Below, piece by piece: positions 24,298 to 33,451 of a stretch of 64,000 nt of DNA (the stretch's first letter is position 1; every line of letters begins with the position of its first letter). Position numbers and translations under genes: made by a program. The notes below the pieces were generated by a model, which was given only the letters and a program-made list of their open reading frames with translations, was not told where the DNA came from and made no database searches. Source of the stretch: Rhizobium favelukesii (GTDB lineage Bacteria; Pseudomonadota; Alphaproteobacteria; Rhizobiales; Rhizobiaceae); the NCBI RefSeq assembly GCF_000577275.2, contig NZ_HG916855.1, forward strand, positions 1,736,001-1,800,000, in the 5' to 3' direction.

Positions 24298-27200
24298 CTA
24301 CCCTATCGACATCAGGCTGGCATTGCCGCCGGCTGCGGCCGTGTTGATGGAGGTGGACACCTCCTCCAGAAGCCAGTTAAGGCAATACGCATCAGGGTCG
24401 CGCTCAAGCTGCTCCGTCGAGGCTGACTGGGTGAGCAGCAGCGCACCCGGCATCGCGGCGATTTTTGCGAGCATGGCCGAGACGCGGTCGGCATCGCCTT
24501 CAATCAGGGCGCCGGCCATTGGCTCAGCATCGGCGGAGGTCTCCTTCCAGGAAATCCGCCGGGCGACACTGACGGGAACCCGCTTCAGCATCGAGCGAAG
24601 GCTCTCGTCGGCGTCGATGATTGCGCTGTTTCCGGTGGCGAGCACAGCCGAGACCTGGCGAACGAGACCGGTTTGCGAGACCGGAGCGCACAAGATCACA
24701 CCGCGGGGATGAAGCGCGTAGAGATTGCGCTCGCCGACCGGGCCGGCGAGTTCGGTTTCGAGCCCCAGGGCCGACTGGCCGCCGAGATGGCGCGCCATTT
24801 CCGCATCCTCGAAAAGGCCCTGCTGATCCAGCCACTTCGCAAAGTCCGAAAGAGCGGGGTCGCTATAAACGGAGCTGTGCTGGGGTGGGATCGGCGGCGT
24901 GGTGACCAGCCTTCCGAGATAGAGAGGACCGCCCGCCTTGGGGCCGGTGCCGGACAAGCCGCGGCCGCCGAAGGGCTGGACGCCGACGACAGCTCCGATG
25001 ACGTTCCGGTTCACATAAAGGTTGCCGGCCTTCACCTGTGACGTCACATTGGCGATCGTTTCGTCGAGGCGCGTGTGGAGACCGAAAGTCAGGCCGTAGC
25101 CCGTCGCATTGATCTCGTCGATCAGGCGGCCGAGGTCCTGACGACGCCACCGGATGACGTGCAGAACAGGCCCGAATACCTCCCGCTTCAGGTCCGAGAT
25201 CTTTTTGATCTCGATGATCGTTGGCGCAACGAAGGTTCCGTTTTGGGTCGCATCCGGTAAGGCGACGCGCTCGACGGCACAGCCGGACCGGCTCATGGCG
25301 TCTATGTGCGCCTCAATGATATCCTTGGCTTCAGCGGTGATCACCGGGCCGATATCGGAGGCCAGCCGATTGGTGTTGGCGATCGAAAGCTCGCGCACTG
25401 CGCCCTTCAACATCGTCAACGTACGATCGGCGACGTCTTCCTGCAGGCACAGGATACGCAGCGCCGAGCAGCGCTGTCCGGCGCTGTCGAAGGCCGAAGC
25501 GATCACGTCGCCCACGACCTGTTCGGCGAGCGCCGAGGAATCGACGATCATGGCGTTCTGGCCGCCCGTTTCAGCGATCAGCGGGATTGGCTTTCCGTCA
25601 GTCGACAGGCGCTTCGCAAGCTCCGCCTGGATGATCCTTGCAACCTCAGTGGAGCCGGTGAACATCACCGCAGCGGCTTGCGGTGCTGCGACCAAGGCTG
25701 CCCCTACCCTTCCGTCTCCCGGCACCAGTTGCACCACATGGGAAGGAATGCCGGCCTCGTGCAGGATACGGACCGCCTCGGCGGCGATCAGGGGGGTCTC
25801 CTCCGCAGGTTTGGCGAGAACCGGGTTGCCGGCGACAAGAGCTGCGGCGACCTGCCCCGTAAAGATTGCCAGGGGGAAGTTCCAGGGGCTGATGCACACC
25901 ACCGGTCCAAGCGGCGCATGCGACGGGCCAAGCGTGCGGCGGGTTTGCTCAGCGTAGTAGCGCAGGAAGTCGATCGCCTCGCGCACTTCGGCGACGGCGT
26001 TCAACAGCGATTTGCCGGCTTCGCGCATGATGAGGCCCAGCAAGGTTTCCATTCTCGCCTGCATGATGTCAGCAGCGCGATCAAGCAGTGTCGCTCTTTC
26101 CGCTGGCGGGACCAACGCCCAGGACTGCGCGGCCTCCAGCGCGACCACCGCTGCTGCGGCCGCCTCTTCAGCCCTTGCCTCGCGTACAGTGCCGACAACG
26201 TCCCGCTTGTCGGCGGGATTGACGACATCGCGCGCCGCTGGAGCCTCTTCGATCGGGCCGCTTGGCGCGGCTGCCCACGAGATCGTGGCACTCATCTTCA
26301 GCGCCTCTGTCAGCGCCTGCAGGGACGTCTCATTGGAGATATCAAAGCCGGCGGAGTTGCGGCGCTGACCGTACAGGTCGGAGGGAAGCGCGATCTTATC
26401 GTGCTTTTGACCGGGCACTGGCATCCTGGCGACGATGTCAATGGGATCAGCGACGAGCTCGTCGATCGAGACATTGGGATCGGCGATCCGGTTTACGAAC
26501 GACGAGTTGGCGCCGTTTTCAAGAAGACGGCGCACGAGGTAGGCAAGCAGGGTTTCATGGGTGCCCACGGGCGCGTAGATGCGGCACGGACGGTTGAGGT
26601 TCTGTCGGCCGACAACCTCGTCGTACAGCGGCTCACCCATGCCATGCAGGCACTGGAACTCATACTTGCCGACATAGTAGTCGGAGCCAGCCATGTGGTA
26701 GATGGTGGCGAGTGTCTGCGCATTGTGGGTTGCAAACTGCGGGAAGACAGCATCGGTTGCAGCAAGCAGCTTCTTGGCGCAGGCGATGTAGGAGACGTCG
26801 GTGTAAATCTTGCGGGTAAAGACGGGGAAGTCTTCAAGGCCATCGAGCTGCGCACGCTTGATTTCGGCGTCCCAATAGGCGCCCTTGACAAGGCGAACCA
26901 TGATGCGGCGACCGGCGCGGCGGGCAAGATCGATGATGTAGTCGAGCACGAAGGGACAGCGCTTGCCATAGGCCTGGACAACGAAGCCCATTCCGTTCCA
27001 GCCGGCAAGGTCTTCATCGAGGCACAGCGTCTCAAGAATATCGAGCGACAGCTCCAGCCGATCTGCCTCCTCGGCATCGATGTTGAAGCCGATGTCGTAG
27101 GACTTGGCAATCAGCGCAAGCGCCTTGACCTTCGGCAACAACTCGCCCATCACGCGCCCGCTCTGGGCTCTCGAATAACGTGGATGCAGCGCCGAAAGCT

Positions 27201-28011
27201 TGATGGAAATGCCGGGACCTTCGTAGATGCCGCGTCGGTCAGAGGCCTTGCCGATGGCATGGATCGCGGCTTCGTAGTCTTTGTAATAGCGTTCGGCATC
27301 CGCGCCCGTGGTGGCGGCCTCGCCGAGCATATCGTAGGAATAGCGGAAACCGCGCTGCTCCAGCGGCTTGGCCCGCAGCAGCGCCTCGTCGATCGTCTCG
27401 CCGGTGACGAACTGCTCGCCCATCATGCGCATCGCCATGTCCACACCGCGTCGGATGACAGGCTCGCCGCAGCGGGCGATCAGGCGGGTGAGCGCGGCCG
27501 AAAGGTTACGATCGTTGACCGTGGAGGTGAGTTTTCCGGTGACGACCAGCCCCCAGGTTGCGGCATTCACGAACAGCGAACGACCGCCGCCCAGATGCGA
27601 CTTCCAATCGCCTTCGGCGATCTTGTCGCGGATCAGCGCATCGCGCGTCGCCGTATCGGGAATGCGCAGCAGCGCTTCGGCGAGACACATCAGCGCAACG
27701 CCCTCCTGGCTCGAGAGCGAATACTCGTGGACGAGACCTTCGACGCCCGTGCCCTTGTGCTTGGCGCGGAGCGCCTCAATGAGCTTGCGAGCGGTTGCAG
27801 CTGCGCCCTGCCTGACCTTTTCCGAAATCGTTGCGGCGTCAACGAGGCGCGGGACACATACCGTCTCCGGCGTACGGTAAGCCGCTGTAATGGCACGGCG
27901 CAGATCGCTTTGCGGTCGGACTTCCGGCGCAAAACCCTCGAAAGGATTTGCGGCGCTGCGAGGCTGCGCGTTAACGGTTTCGTTCGCCACCGGATCGTTG
28001 GTGATCGTCAT
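24298..28011 (-). CDS. putA: PutA, bifunctional proline dehydrogenase / P5C dehydrogenase
   Basis: A 1237-residue enzyme that oxidises proline to pyrroline-5-carboxylate (FAD) and then to glutamate (NAD+) at the membrane. The PRODH domain (roughly 170-460) has GPGISIKLSALHPRYS, RIMVRLVKGAYWDAEIKRAQ and APVGTHETLLAYLVRRLLEN. The P5CDH domain has ISPWNFPLAIFTGQVAAALV, the Glu in LIAETGGQNAMIVDSSA and the catalytic Cys in FDSAGQRCSALRILCLQ (near residue 800). There is no N-terminal ribbon-helix-helix domain, so it does not regulate itself. I chose ATG 28011 with GGAG 8 bases upstream. The divergent Lrp-type gene is the expected activator. Confidence 0.97.
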   Translation of the reverse strand: MTITNDPVANETVNAQPRSAANPFEGFAPEVRPQSDLRRAITAAYRTPETVCVPRLVDAATISEKVRQGAAATARKLIEALRAKHKGTGVEGLVHEYSLSSQEGVALMCLAEALLRIPDTATRDALIRDKIAEGDWKSHLGGGRSLFVNAATWGLVVTGKLTSTVNDRNLSAALTRLIARCGEPVIRRGVDMAMRMMGEQFVTGETIDEALLRAKPLEQRGFRYSYDMLGEAATTGADAERYYKDYEAAIHAIGKASDRRGIYEGPGISIKLSALHPRYSRAQSGRVMGELLPKVKALALIAKSYDIGFNIDAEEADRLELSLDILETLCLDEDLAGWNGMGFVVQAYGKRCPFVLDYIIDLARRAGRRIMVRLVKGAYWDAEIKRAQLDGLEDFPVFTRKIYTDVSYIACAKKLLAATDAVFPQFATHNAQTLATIYHMAGSDYYVGKYEFQCLHGMGEPLYDEVVGRQNLNRPCRIYAPVGTHETLLAYLVRRLLENGANSSFVNRIADPNVSIDELVADPIDIVARMPVPGQKHDKIALPSDLYGQRRNSAGFDISNETSLQALTEALKMSATISWAAAPSGPIEEAPAARDVVNPADKRDVVGTVREARAEEAAAAAVVALEAAQSWALVPPAERATLLDRAADIMQARMETLLGLIMREAGKSLLNAVAEVREAIDFLRYYAEQTRRTLGPSHAPLGPVVCISPWNFPLAIFTGQVAAALVAGNPVLAKPAEETPLIAAEAVRILHEAGIPSHVVQLVPGDGRVGAALVAAPQAAAVMFTGSTEVARIIQAELAKRLSTDGKPIPLIAETGGQNAMIVDSSALAEQVVGDVIASAFDSAGQRCSALRILCLQEDVADRTLTMLKGAVRELSIANTNRLASDIGPVITAEAKDIIEAHIDAMSRSGCAVERVALPDATQNGTFVAPTIIEIKKISDLKREVFGPVLHVIRWRRQDLGRLIDEINATGYGLTFGLHTRLDETIANVTSQVKAGNLYVNRNVIGAVVGVQPFGGRGLSGTGPKAGGPLYLGRLVTTPPIPPQHSSVYSDPALSDFAKWLDQQGLFEDAEMARHLGGQSALGLETELAGPVGERNLYALHPRGVILCAPVSQTGLVRQVSAVLATGNSAIIDADESLRSMLKRVPVSVARRISWKETSADAEPMAGALIEGDADRVSAMLAKIAAMPGALLLTQSASTEQLERDPDAYCLNWLLEEVSTSINTAAAGGNASLMSIG

Positions 28012-28087
28012 GTCTTTGCTCCAGAGAAGGATAGTGGCCGAACATAGCAGATCCAATAAAGGTGATTTCACTTGAAACTGGCGTAAT

Positions 28088-28101
28088 GCGAATATATTTG
28101 C
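28088..28101. promoter_or_regulatory. Candidate PutR (Lrp-type) site
   Basis: GCGAATATATTTGC is a near-perfect palindrome with an AT core (12 of 14 positions symmetric), midway between the divergent putA and putR starts. Lrp-family proteins bind such AT-cored palindromes, often several per promoter. Only this one is clear here. Confidence 0.45.
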
Positions 28102-28131
28102 CTAATTTGTGCGAAACCTAGAGGCAATATC

Positions 28132-28602
28132 GTGAATACTATCGCAAATGGCAGGGAAATCGACCAATTCGATCACAAGATCATAGAGGCCCTTGTCGCC
28201 GATGGTCGCATGTCCATTACCGACCTCGCCAAAAAGGTCGGTTTGTCAAACACGCCCTGCCAGGTCAGATTAAAGAGATTGATCGAAGATGGCTATATTC
28301 TCGGCTTTCGCGCGATCGTCGATGTGAAGAAACTCGGGAAGAATCACGTCGCATTCACCGAAGTAAAGCTCTCCGACACGCGGGAGCATGCGCTGACGGC
28401 CTTCAATATCGCCGCGCGGAAGCTACAGGAGGTCGAGGAGTGCCACATGATCGCCGGCGCTTTCGACTATCTCTTGAAGATTCGCACGTCAGACATCGCC
28501 AATTACCGTCTTGTACTCGGCGAGAAGATATCGAGCCTTCCTTTCGTCGCCAGTACGTCGACTTTTGTGGCTATGGAGGCCGTCAAGGAAAACGGCGTCT
28601 GA
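28132..28602 (+). CDS. putR: Lrp/AsnC-family regulator of putA
   Basis: A 156-residue regulator divergent from putA. The helix-turn-helix reads RMSITDLAKKVGLSNTPCQV, then RLKRLIEDGYILGF, and the C-terminal RAM domain reads CHMIAGAFDYLLKIRTSDIA. It starts at GTG 28132 with GAGG 8 bases upstream. PutR proteins of this kind activate putA in response to proline in agrobacteria and rhizobia; the conserved divergent arrangement supports the same role. It likely also represses its own gene. Confidence 0.92.
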   Translation: MNTIANGREIDQFDHKIIEALVADGRMSITDLAKKVGLSNTPCQVRLKRLIEDGYILGFRAIVDVKKLGKNHVAFTEVKLSDTREHALTAFNIAARKLQEVEECHMIAGAFDYLLKIRTSDIANYRLVLGEKISSLPFVASTSTFVAMEAVKENGV

Positions 28603-28690
28603 GGAAACCTATCCTTTTCCGTGCCCGGCTTCAGGCGTCTCGTTTCCCGGAGTGCGGCGGATTTCATCGCTGCCATATTACCTCTTTACA

Positions 28691-28726
28691 ACTAACATGT
28701 TAGTCCGTTATACCTAACACGTTGGT
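28691..28726. promoter_or_regulatory. Tandem GntR-type operator palindromes
   Basis: ACTAACATGTTAGT (28691-28704) is a perfect 14-base palindrome. CCTAACACGTTGGT (28713-28726) is a second, weaker copy, with centres 22 bases apart, two helical turns. Both lie immediately upstream of the aldolase gene at 28738 and its GGGGAGG ribosome-binding site. The GntR protein encoded two genes on is the obvious candidate ligand-responsive repressor. Confidence 0.6.
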
Positions 28727-28737
28727 GGGGAGGATTA

Positions 28738-29625
28738 ATGTTGACTGAAAAATTCGGGCTTTCCGTGGCACTTGCTACGCCATTTGATGCGAATGGCGAG
28801 ATCGCTGTCGCGGCGATGATTGCGCAGGCAAAACAAAGTCTTGCGGCGGGATGCTCGAGCGTCACGCTTTTCGGCACCACGGGTGAAGGAGCCTCGATCG
28901 GCACACAGGAGCGCGAGCGGATCCTCAATGCATTTCTGGATGCCGGTATCGCGCCTCAGAAGGTTGTGATCGCTGTGCTGGTCGATGCGGCCGAGGATGC
29001 GGCCGCTCAAGCCGGACAAGCGTTTTCGTACGGTGTGCGCAACATTCTCCTCGCCCCGCCCTCCTACTTCAAGAATGTCAGCGATGACGGCGTCTTCAAA
29101 TGGTTCTCCGCCGTCTTTGCGATCCTCGGTGACAAGGCACGCGACATCATCGTCTACAATATTCCGTCGGTCACCATGGTGCCGCTGACGGTGTCGCTGA
29201 TCGGGCGGTTGCGTGCAGCCTTTCCAGCGGTCGTCACTGGAGTGAAGGATTCGTCCGGCGACTGGCCGTTCACCGAAGCGCTCCTGAAGGCGCACGGCGA
29301 TCTCATCATCCTGATCGGCGATGAGCGCCACTTGGCAAAGGGTGTGCGTCTTGGCGGACAAGGCGCGATCTCCGGCATGGCAAACTTCCTGCCTGGCGAG
29401 GTCAGGCTGATGGCCGAAGAAGGCAGGGATGACGCCCGCGTCGAGGATTTTGTCGCCGAACTCCTCAAATACCCAGTTACTCCGGCCGTCAAGGTCATGG
29501 TGGCCAGGCTCACCGGCGAGGAGATGTGGCTTGCGGTTCGTCCGCCGCTTGTTTCAATATCCAGCGAGGGGCAGGAGCAGCTTGGTCTTGCCTTCGATCT
29601 ACTTTTCCGCTCCAAGGCAGCATAG
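28738..29625 (+). CDS. Dihydrodipicolinate synthase / N-acetylneuraminate lyase family aldolase
   Basis: A 295-residue class I aldolase of the DapA superfamily. The pyruvate-binding motif LFGTTGEGASI is near residue 44, the catalytic Tyr is in IIVYNIPSVT, and the Schiff-base Lys is in VVTGVKDSSGDW near residue 165. The genuine lysine-pathway DapA is normally a lone housekeeping gene; here it starts a catabolic cluster with GntR, an ABC importer and a PfkB kinase, so a 2-keto-3-deoxy sugar acid aldolase is more likely. A strong GGGGAGG precedes the ATG, and two operator palindromes lie just upstream. Confidence 0.9.
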   Translation: MLTEKFGLSVALATPFDANGEIAVAAMIAQAKQSLAAGCSSVTLFGTTGEGASIGTQERERILNAFLDAGIAPQKVVIAVLVDAAEDAAAQAGQAFSYGVRNILLAPPSYFKNVSDDGVFKWFSAVFAILGDKARDIIVYNIPSVTMVPLTVSLIGRLRAAFPAVVTGVKDSSGDWPFTEALLKAHGDLIILIGDERHLAKGVRLGGQGAISGMANFLPGEVRLMAEEGRDDARVEDFVAELLKYPVTPAVKVMVARLTGEEMWLAVRPPLVSISSEGQEQLGLAFDLLFRSKAA

Positions 29626-29648
29626 GCACCATGTACCAGGGGGAGGCA

Positions 29649-30308
29649 ATGGACGGAATCGACGAGCAGCCGACGCTGCGGGAAAAGGCGTATGAAAGCT
29701 TCACGCGCCACCTGCTGGCGCGCGACGTGCGTCCGGGTCAGTTTGTCTCTCAGCGCCGTCTTGTCGAACTGACCGGATTGACGCTGGCGGCGATCCGCGA
29801 ACTGATCCCCCGGCTTGAGGCCGAAGGGCTGATCAAGACGGTCCCGCAGCGCGGCCTGCAGATAGCACATATCGACCTCAACCTCATTCGCGAGGCTTTC
29901 CAGCTTCGGCTTTTCCTGGAGAAGGAAGCCGTGGCGCTCTTCACGCGCTCCGCCTCCGATGAGATGATCGCTGGGCTCATCAAGCAGCATCGCGATATCG
30001 CCGATGCCATTGCCAATGGCGACGCCTCGCATGAACTGGAAGTGCGCGCTCAAGCCGTCGACTGGGGCATGCACGACGCCTTTATCGACGCGCTTGGCAA
30101 TACGATCATTTCCAACGCCTACCGAGTCAATTCGATCAAGATGCGTCTGATCAGTCAGGAGCGCTTTCGCATCGACGGGCGTGTCGGCCCCGTCATGGGT
30201 GAGCATCTGAAGGTTCTGGAGGCAATCGAAAAGCGCTCGGCCGAGGATGCGGTCAACAACCTCGCCGCCCACATTAATCACGCGAGGGATCGCGCCCTGA
30301 AGATTTAA
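29649..30308 (+). CDS. GntR-family regulator (FCD-type)
   Basis: A 219-residue regulator. The N-terminal winged helix has RPGQFVSQRRLVELTGLTLA, then AIRELIPRLEAEGLIKTVPQ. The C-terminal helical FCD domain has EAFQLRLFLEKEAVALFTRS and later metal-ligand-like D/H residues (WGMHDAFIDALGN; MGEHLKVLEAIEKRSAEDA). I chose ATG 29649 because GGGGGAGG sits right before it; an in-frame ATG at 29631 lacks this. It lies inside the cluster and probably represses it through the tandem palindromes at 28691-28726, with the imported sugar acid or its product as inducer. Confidence 0.9.
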   Translation: MDGIDEQPTLREKAYESFTRHLLARDVRPGQFVSQRRLVELTGLTLAAIRELIPRLEAEGLIKTVPQRGLQIAHIDLNLIREAFQLRLFLEKEAVALFTRSASDEMIAGLIKQHRDIADAIANGDASHELEVRAQAVDWGMHDAFIDALGNTIISNAYRVNSIKMRLISQERFRIDGRVGPVMGEHLKVLEAIEKRSAEDAVNNLAAHINHARDRALKI

Positions 30309-30363
30309 TTGCACCATAGCCGGCGATGAGGAGATCGACGGCAACAGGAGGAGGAGGACTTAC

Positions 30364-31695
30364 ATGCCATCATCATTTCTTAATCCCACCCGGCGCGGCT
30401 TTCTCGCCGGTACCGCAGCCCTCGGTGCGAGCAGCCTCATGGGCGTGCGCTCGGCATCGGCGGCCGTCGACTGGAAGCGTTTTGCCGGCACGACGCTGGA
30501 AGTCAATCTGGTGAAAAGCCCGCGCAGCGAGACGCTCATCAAGTATCTTCCGGAGTTCGAAGAACTGACCGGCATCAAGGTCAATGCGGAAGCCACGCCT
30601 GAGCAGCAGCAGCGCCAGAAGACCACAATCGAATTGAGCTCCGGCAAGCCGAGTTTCGACGTCGTGCATATGAGCTATCACGTCCAGAAGCGACAGTTCG
30701 AAAAGGGTGGCTGGCTCGCCGACATCGGTGGCTTCCTCAAGGATCCTTCACTCACCGATTCGTCGCTGGTCGAGAGCGATTTTGCCGAAGCGGGTATGAC
30801 CTTCGCCAAGGATTCTGATGGTGTCCTGCGCTCCCTGCCCTTTTCGGTCGACTACTGGATCGTTTACTGGAACAAGGCGCTTTTCGAGAAAAAGGGGCTT
30901 TCCTATCCGACGTCGTTCGAGGAAATGGCAAGTGCTGCCGAGGCGCTCACCGATCCGTCGACCAACACCTATGGCTTCGTCGCCCGTGGTCTCAAGAATG
31001 CCAATACCCCGGTGTGGACGACGCTGCTGCTCGGCTACGGATCGAGCCCACTTGGGCCGGATGGCAAGCTGCGCACCAATTCCGAGGAAGCGGTTGAAGC
31101 GGCCAAGCTCTACCAGCGCCTGATGACCAAGGCGGCTCCTCCCGGCGTCTCCGGCTTCAATTGGGCCGAAGCCCAATCGGCCTTCCTTCAGGGCAAGATC
31201 GGCATGTGGCTTGATGGCGTGGGCTTTGCGCCACCGATCGAGAACCCGGAAAAGTCGCGCGTCGTCGGCCAGGTCGGATACGGCATCATGCCGAAGGGGC
31301 CAAAGGCCCAGGCGGCGGGAACGTTCGGAGACGGCCTCGGCGTCGTCGCCGCAAGCCAGAAGAAGGAAGCCGCATATCTCTTCTGCCAGTGGGCCATTTC
31401 CCATGACATGGGTGCGCGCCTGCTTCAGGCCGGCGCCGGCGTTCCGTTCCGCCAGTCGGTCCTTGCAGATCAGAAGGTGCGCGAGGGCGTGAAGATGCCG
31501 GCCGCATGGCTTGATGCTGTCGCAGGTTCCGCGAAGGTGTCGCAACTTGCCTTACCGGTTATCATTCCAGTCACGGAGTTCCGCGACATCTATGGCGTCG
31601 GCCTCACCAACATGATCGGCGGCGCCGATCCTGCCACGGAGCTGAAGACGGCCACGGCTCAATTCGAGCCGGTCCTGGCTCGAAGCGAGGGATAA
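30364..31695 (+). CDS. Sugar ABC transporter substrate-binding protein (family 1)
   Basis: A 443-residue family-1 binding protein. The twin-arginine signal TRRGFLAGTAALGASSLMG indicates Tat export. The mature protein follows the maltose/sn-glycerol-phosphate type: LIKYLPEFEELTGIKVNAEA, then FDVVHMSYHVQKRQFEKGGW, and AQSAFLQGKIGMWLDGVG. AGGAGGAGG precedes the ATG. Its stop overlaps the ATG of the first permease (TAATG). The ligand is unknown; the aldolase and kinase in the cluster suggest a sugar acid or polyol. Confidence 0.92.
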   Translation: MPSSFLNPTRRGFLAGTAALGASSLMGVRSASAAVDWKRFAGTTLEVNLVKSPRSETLIKYLPEFEELTGIKVNAEATPEQQQRQKTTIELSSGKPSFDVVHMSYHVQKRQFEKGGWLADIGGFLKDPSLTDSSLVESDFAEAGMTFAKDSDGVLRSLPFSVDYWIVYWNKALFEKKGLSYPTSFEEMASAAEALTDPSTNTYGFVARGLKNANTPVWTTLLLGYGSSPLGPDGKLRTNSEEAVEAAKLYQRLMTKAAPPGVSGFNWAEAQSAFLQGKIGMWLDGVGFAPPIENPEKSRVVGQVGYGIMPKGPKAQAAGTFGDGLGVVAASQKKEAAYLFCQWAISHDMGARLLQAGAGVPFRQSVLADQKVREGVKMPAAWLDAVAGSAKVSQLALPVIIPVTEFRDIYGVGLTNMIGGADPATELKTATAQFEPVLARSEG

Positions 31696-32636
31696 TGGCT
31701 TCGGTGAGCATGGAAACAGCAACCGCGGCCAAGGCCGAGACAAAGCAGGGGAGCAAACCGGGTCGGTTTGCTCCCAATTATTGGCCTTTCGTCATTCCCG
31801 CCCTGATCGTCGTGGCCGCTGTCATCGTTTTTCCGTGGGTCTTTACGCTGTGGATGAGCGTCAACAGCTGGACGCTCGGCCAGGCACAGGTCTTTGCCGG
31901 GTTGGATAATTACCTCCGCCTTGCCGTTGACCTGCGCTTTTGGGACTCGTTGTGGCATACCGTGCTGTACACGACGTTGTCGGTCGTCGCTCCCCTGCTC
32001 CTCGGAATGCTGGCCGCCCTCATCTTCGATGCCCAGTTTCCGCTGCGCGGCATCCTGCGCGGGGTGTTTGTGATGCCGATGATGGCGACCCCGGTCGCCA
32101 TCGCGCTCGTCTGGACGATGATGTTCCATCCCCAGCTCGGTGTTTTGAACTACCTGCTTTCCTATATCGGGATCGGCCCGCAGGAATGGATCTACAACCA
32201 GGCGAGCGTCATTCCCTCTCTGGTGCTGGTGGAAACCTGGCAGTGGACACCGCTCGTCATGTTGATCGTGCTGGGCGGGCTCGCCGCCGTGCCACGCGAA
32301 CCTTACGAGAGCGCCGAAATCGATGGCGCCAATGTCTGGCAGAAGTTCCGTTATCTGACGCTGCCGATGATTGCACCGTTCCTGATGATCGCGGTCATCA
32401 TTCGCAGCATCGATGCGGTCAAGAGCTTCGACATCATCTACGCGATGACGCAAGGGGGGCCTGGCACTGCGTCGGAAACGATCAACATCTATCTCTATAA
32501 CACCGCGTTTTCCTACTACGACATTGGATACGGCTCGGCGATGGCGGTGATTTTCTTCGTGCTGATCGTGGCGCTCTCTTTCGTCCTTTTGATGGTCAAG
32601 CAGCGCGCCAACTGGTCCGATTGGGAGGCACGCTGA
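31695..32636 (+). CDS. Sugar ABC transporter permease (MalF/UgpA type)
   Basis: A 313-residue inner-membrane permease. The first span is FVIPALIVVAAVIVFPWVFT, the coupling loop is YESAEIDGANVWQKFRYLTL, and the late segment IDAVKSFDIIYAMTQGGPGT is diagnostic of MalF/UgpA-type subunits. Its TGA overlaps the ATG of the next permease (TGATG). No ATPase gene follows in this operon. Confidence 0.93.
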   Translation: MASVSMETATAAKAETKQGSKPGRFAPNYWPFVIPALIVVAAVIVFPWVFTLWMSVNSWTLGQAQVFAGLDNYLRLAVDLRFWDSLWHTVLYTTLSVVAPLLLGMLAALIFDAQFPLRGILRGVFVMPMMATPVAIALVWTMMFHPQLGVLNYLLSYIGIGPQEWIYNQASVIPSLVLVETWQWTPLVMLIVLGGLAAVPREPYESAEIDGANVWQKFRYLTLPMIAPFLMIAVIIRSIDAVKSFDIIYAMTQGGPGTASETINIYLYNTAFSYYDIGYGSAMAVIFFVLIVALSFVLLMVKQRANWSDWEAR

Positions 32637-33451
32637 TGAAGCGCAAGGCAGTCGATCGCATCGGACTTCTGTTCGTGGCGCTGGTGATGGTATCGCCTGT
32701 CATCCTGTTCTTCCTCTGGATGATCTCGCTATCTCTGAAGTACGAGATCGACAACGGCGCCTATCCGCCGATCTTCATTCCTGAGCGCTTTGCCTGGTCG
32801 AACTACGCAAAGGTGTTCGAGGAGAACAACTTCTTCCTTTACCTTTGGAATTCGGTTCTTGTCACGGGTGCGGCGACCCTCTTGGCGCTCGTCATCGGGG
32901 TGCCGGCGGGTTACGGCATTGCGCGTCTGAAGGCCGAAAAGTCGGCTGTCGTCATCATGATTGCCCGGATGACGCCTGGCCTTTCCTTCTTGATCCCGCT
33001 CTTCCTGCTGTTCCAATGGCTGAACCTACTCGGCACGCTTTGGCCGCAGATTATCATCCATCTCGTCGTGACCGTTCCGATCGTTGTCTGGATCATGATC
33101 GGATATTTCGAAACGACACCGATGGAACTGGAAGAGGCCGCAAGCATCGACGGGGCAACTCCCTGGCAGGTTTTCCGCCTCGTGGCGCTGCCGATCGCAC
33201 GGCCGGGAATCGTCGTGGCCTTCATCCTATCGGTCATCTTCTCCTGGAACAATTTTGTCTTCGGCATCGTCCTTGCAAGCCGTGAGACCCGTACCCTGCC
33301 TGTCGCGGTCTACAACATGCTGTCGTTCGAGCAGGTCAGCTGGGGGCCGCTTGCGGCCGCCGCCTTGATCGTTACGCTGCCGGTGTTGATCCTGACCGTC
33401 TTTGCACAACGGCAGATTGTAGCCGGGCTTACGGCGGGTGCCGTGAAGTGA
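32636..33451 (+). CDS. Sugar ABC transporter permease (MalG/UgpE type)
   Basis: A 271-residue inner-membrane permease. The coupling loop is MELEEAASIDGATPWQVFRL, and the C-terminus QRQIVAGLTAGAVK is the standard ending of this subfamily. I chose ATG 32636, which overlaps the preceding stop. It in turn overlaps the kinase gene by GTGA, so the transporter and kinase are translationally coupled. Confidence 0.93.
   Translation: MKRKAVDRIGLLFVALVMVSPVILFFLWMISLSLKYEIDNGAYPPIFIPERFAWSNYAKVFEENNFFLYLWNSVLVTGAATLLALVIGVPAGYGIARLKAEKSAVVIMIARMTPGLSFLIPLFLLFQWLNLLGTLWPQIIIHLVVTVPIVVWIMIGYFETTPMELEEAASIDGATPWQVFRLVALPIARPGIVVAFILSVIFSWNNFVFGIVLASRETRTLPVAVYNMLSFEQVSWGPLAAAALIVTLPVLILTVFAQRQIVAGLTAGAVK

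Noticed and set aside
22000..24300. Prophage attachment region suggested by the tyrosine recombinase
   Set aside because: No phage structural genes or tRNA nearby; the recombinase is paired with an IS91-type transposase.
25306..28047. Very long open frame (about 913 codons) on the plus strand
   Set aside because: It is exactly antisense to putA; its sequence is Arg/Gly/Asp-rich without domain motifs, an effect of GC-rich codon use in the real gene.
29154..30344. Open frame of 396 codons on the minus strand
   Set aside because: Antisense to the aldolase and GntR genes; no recognisable domain.
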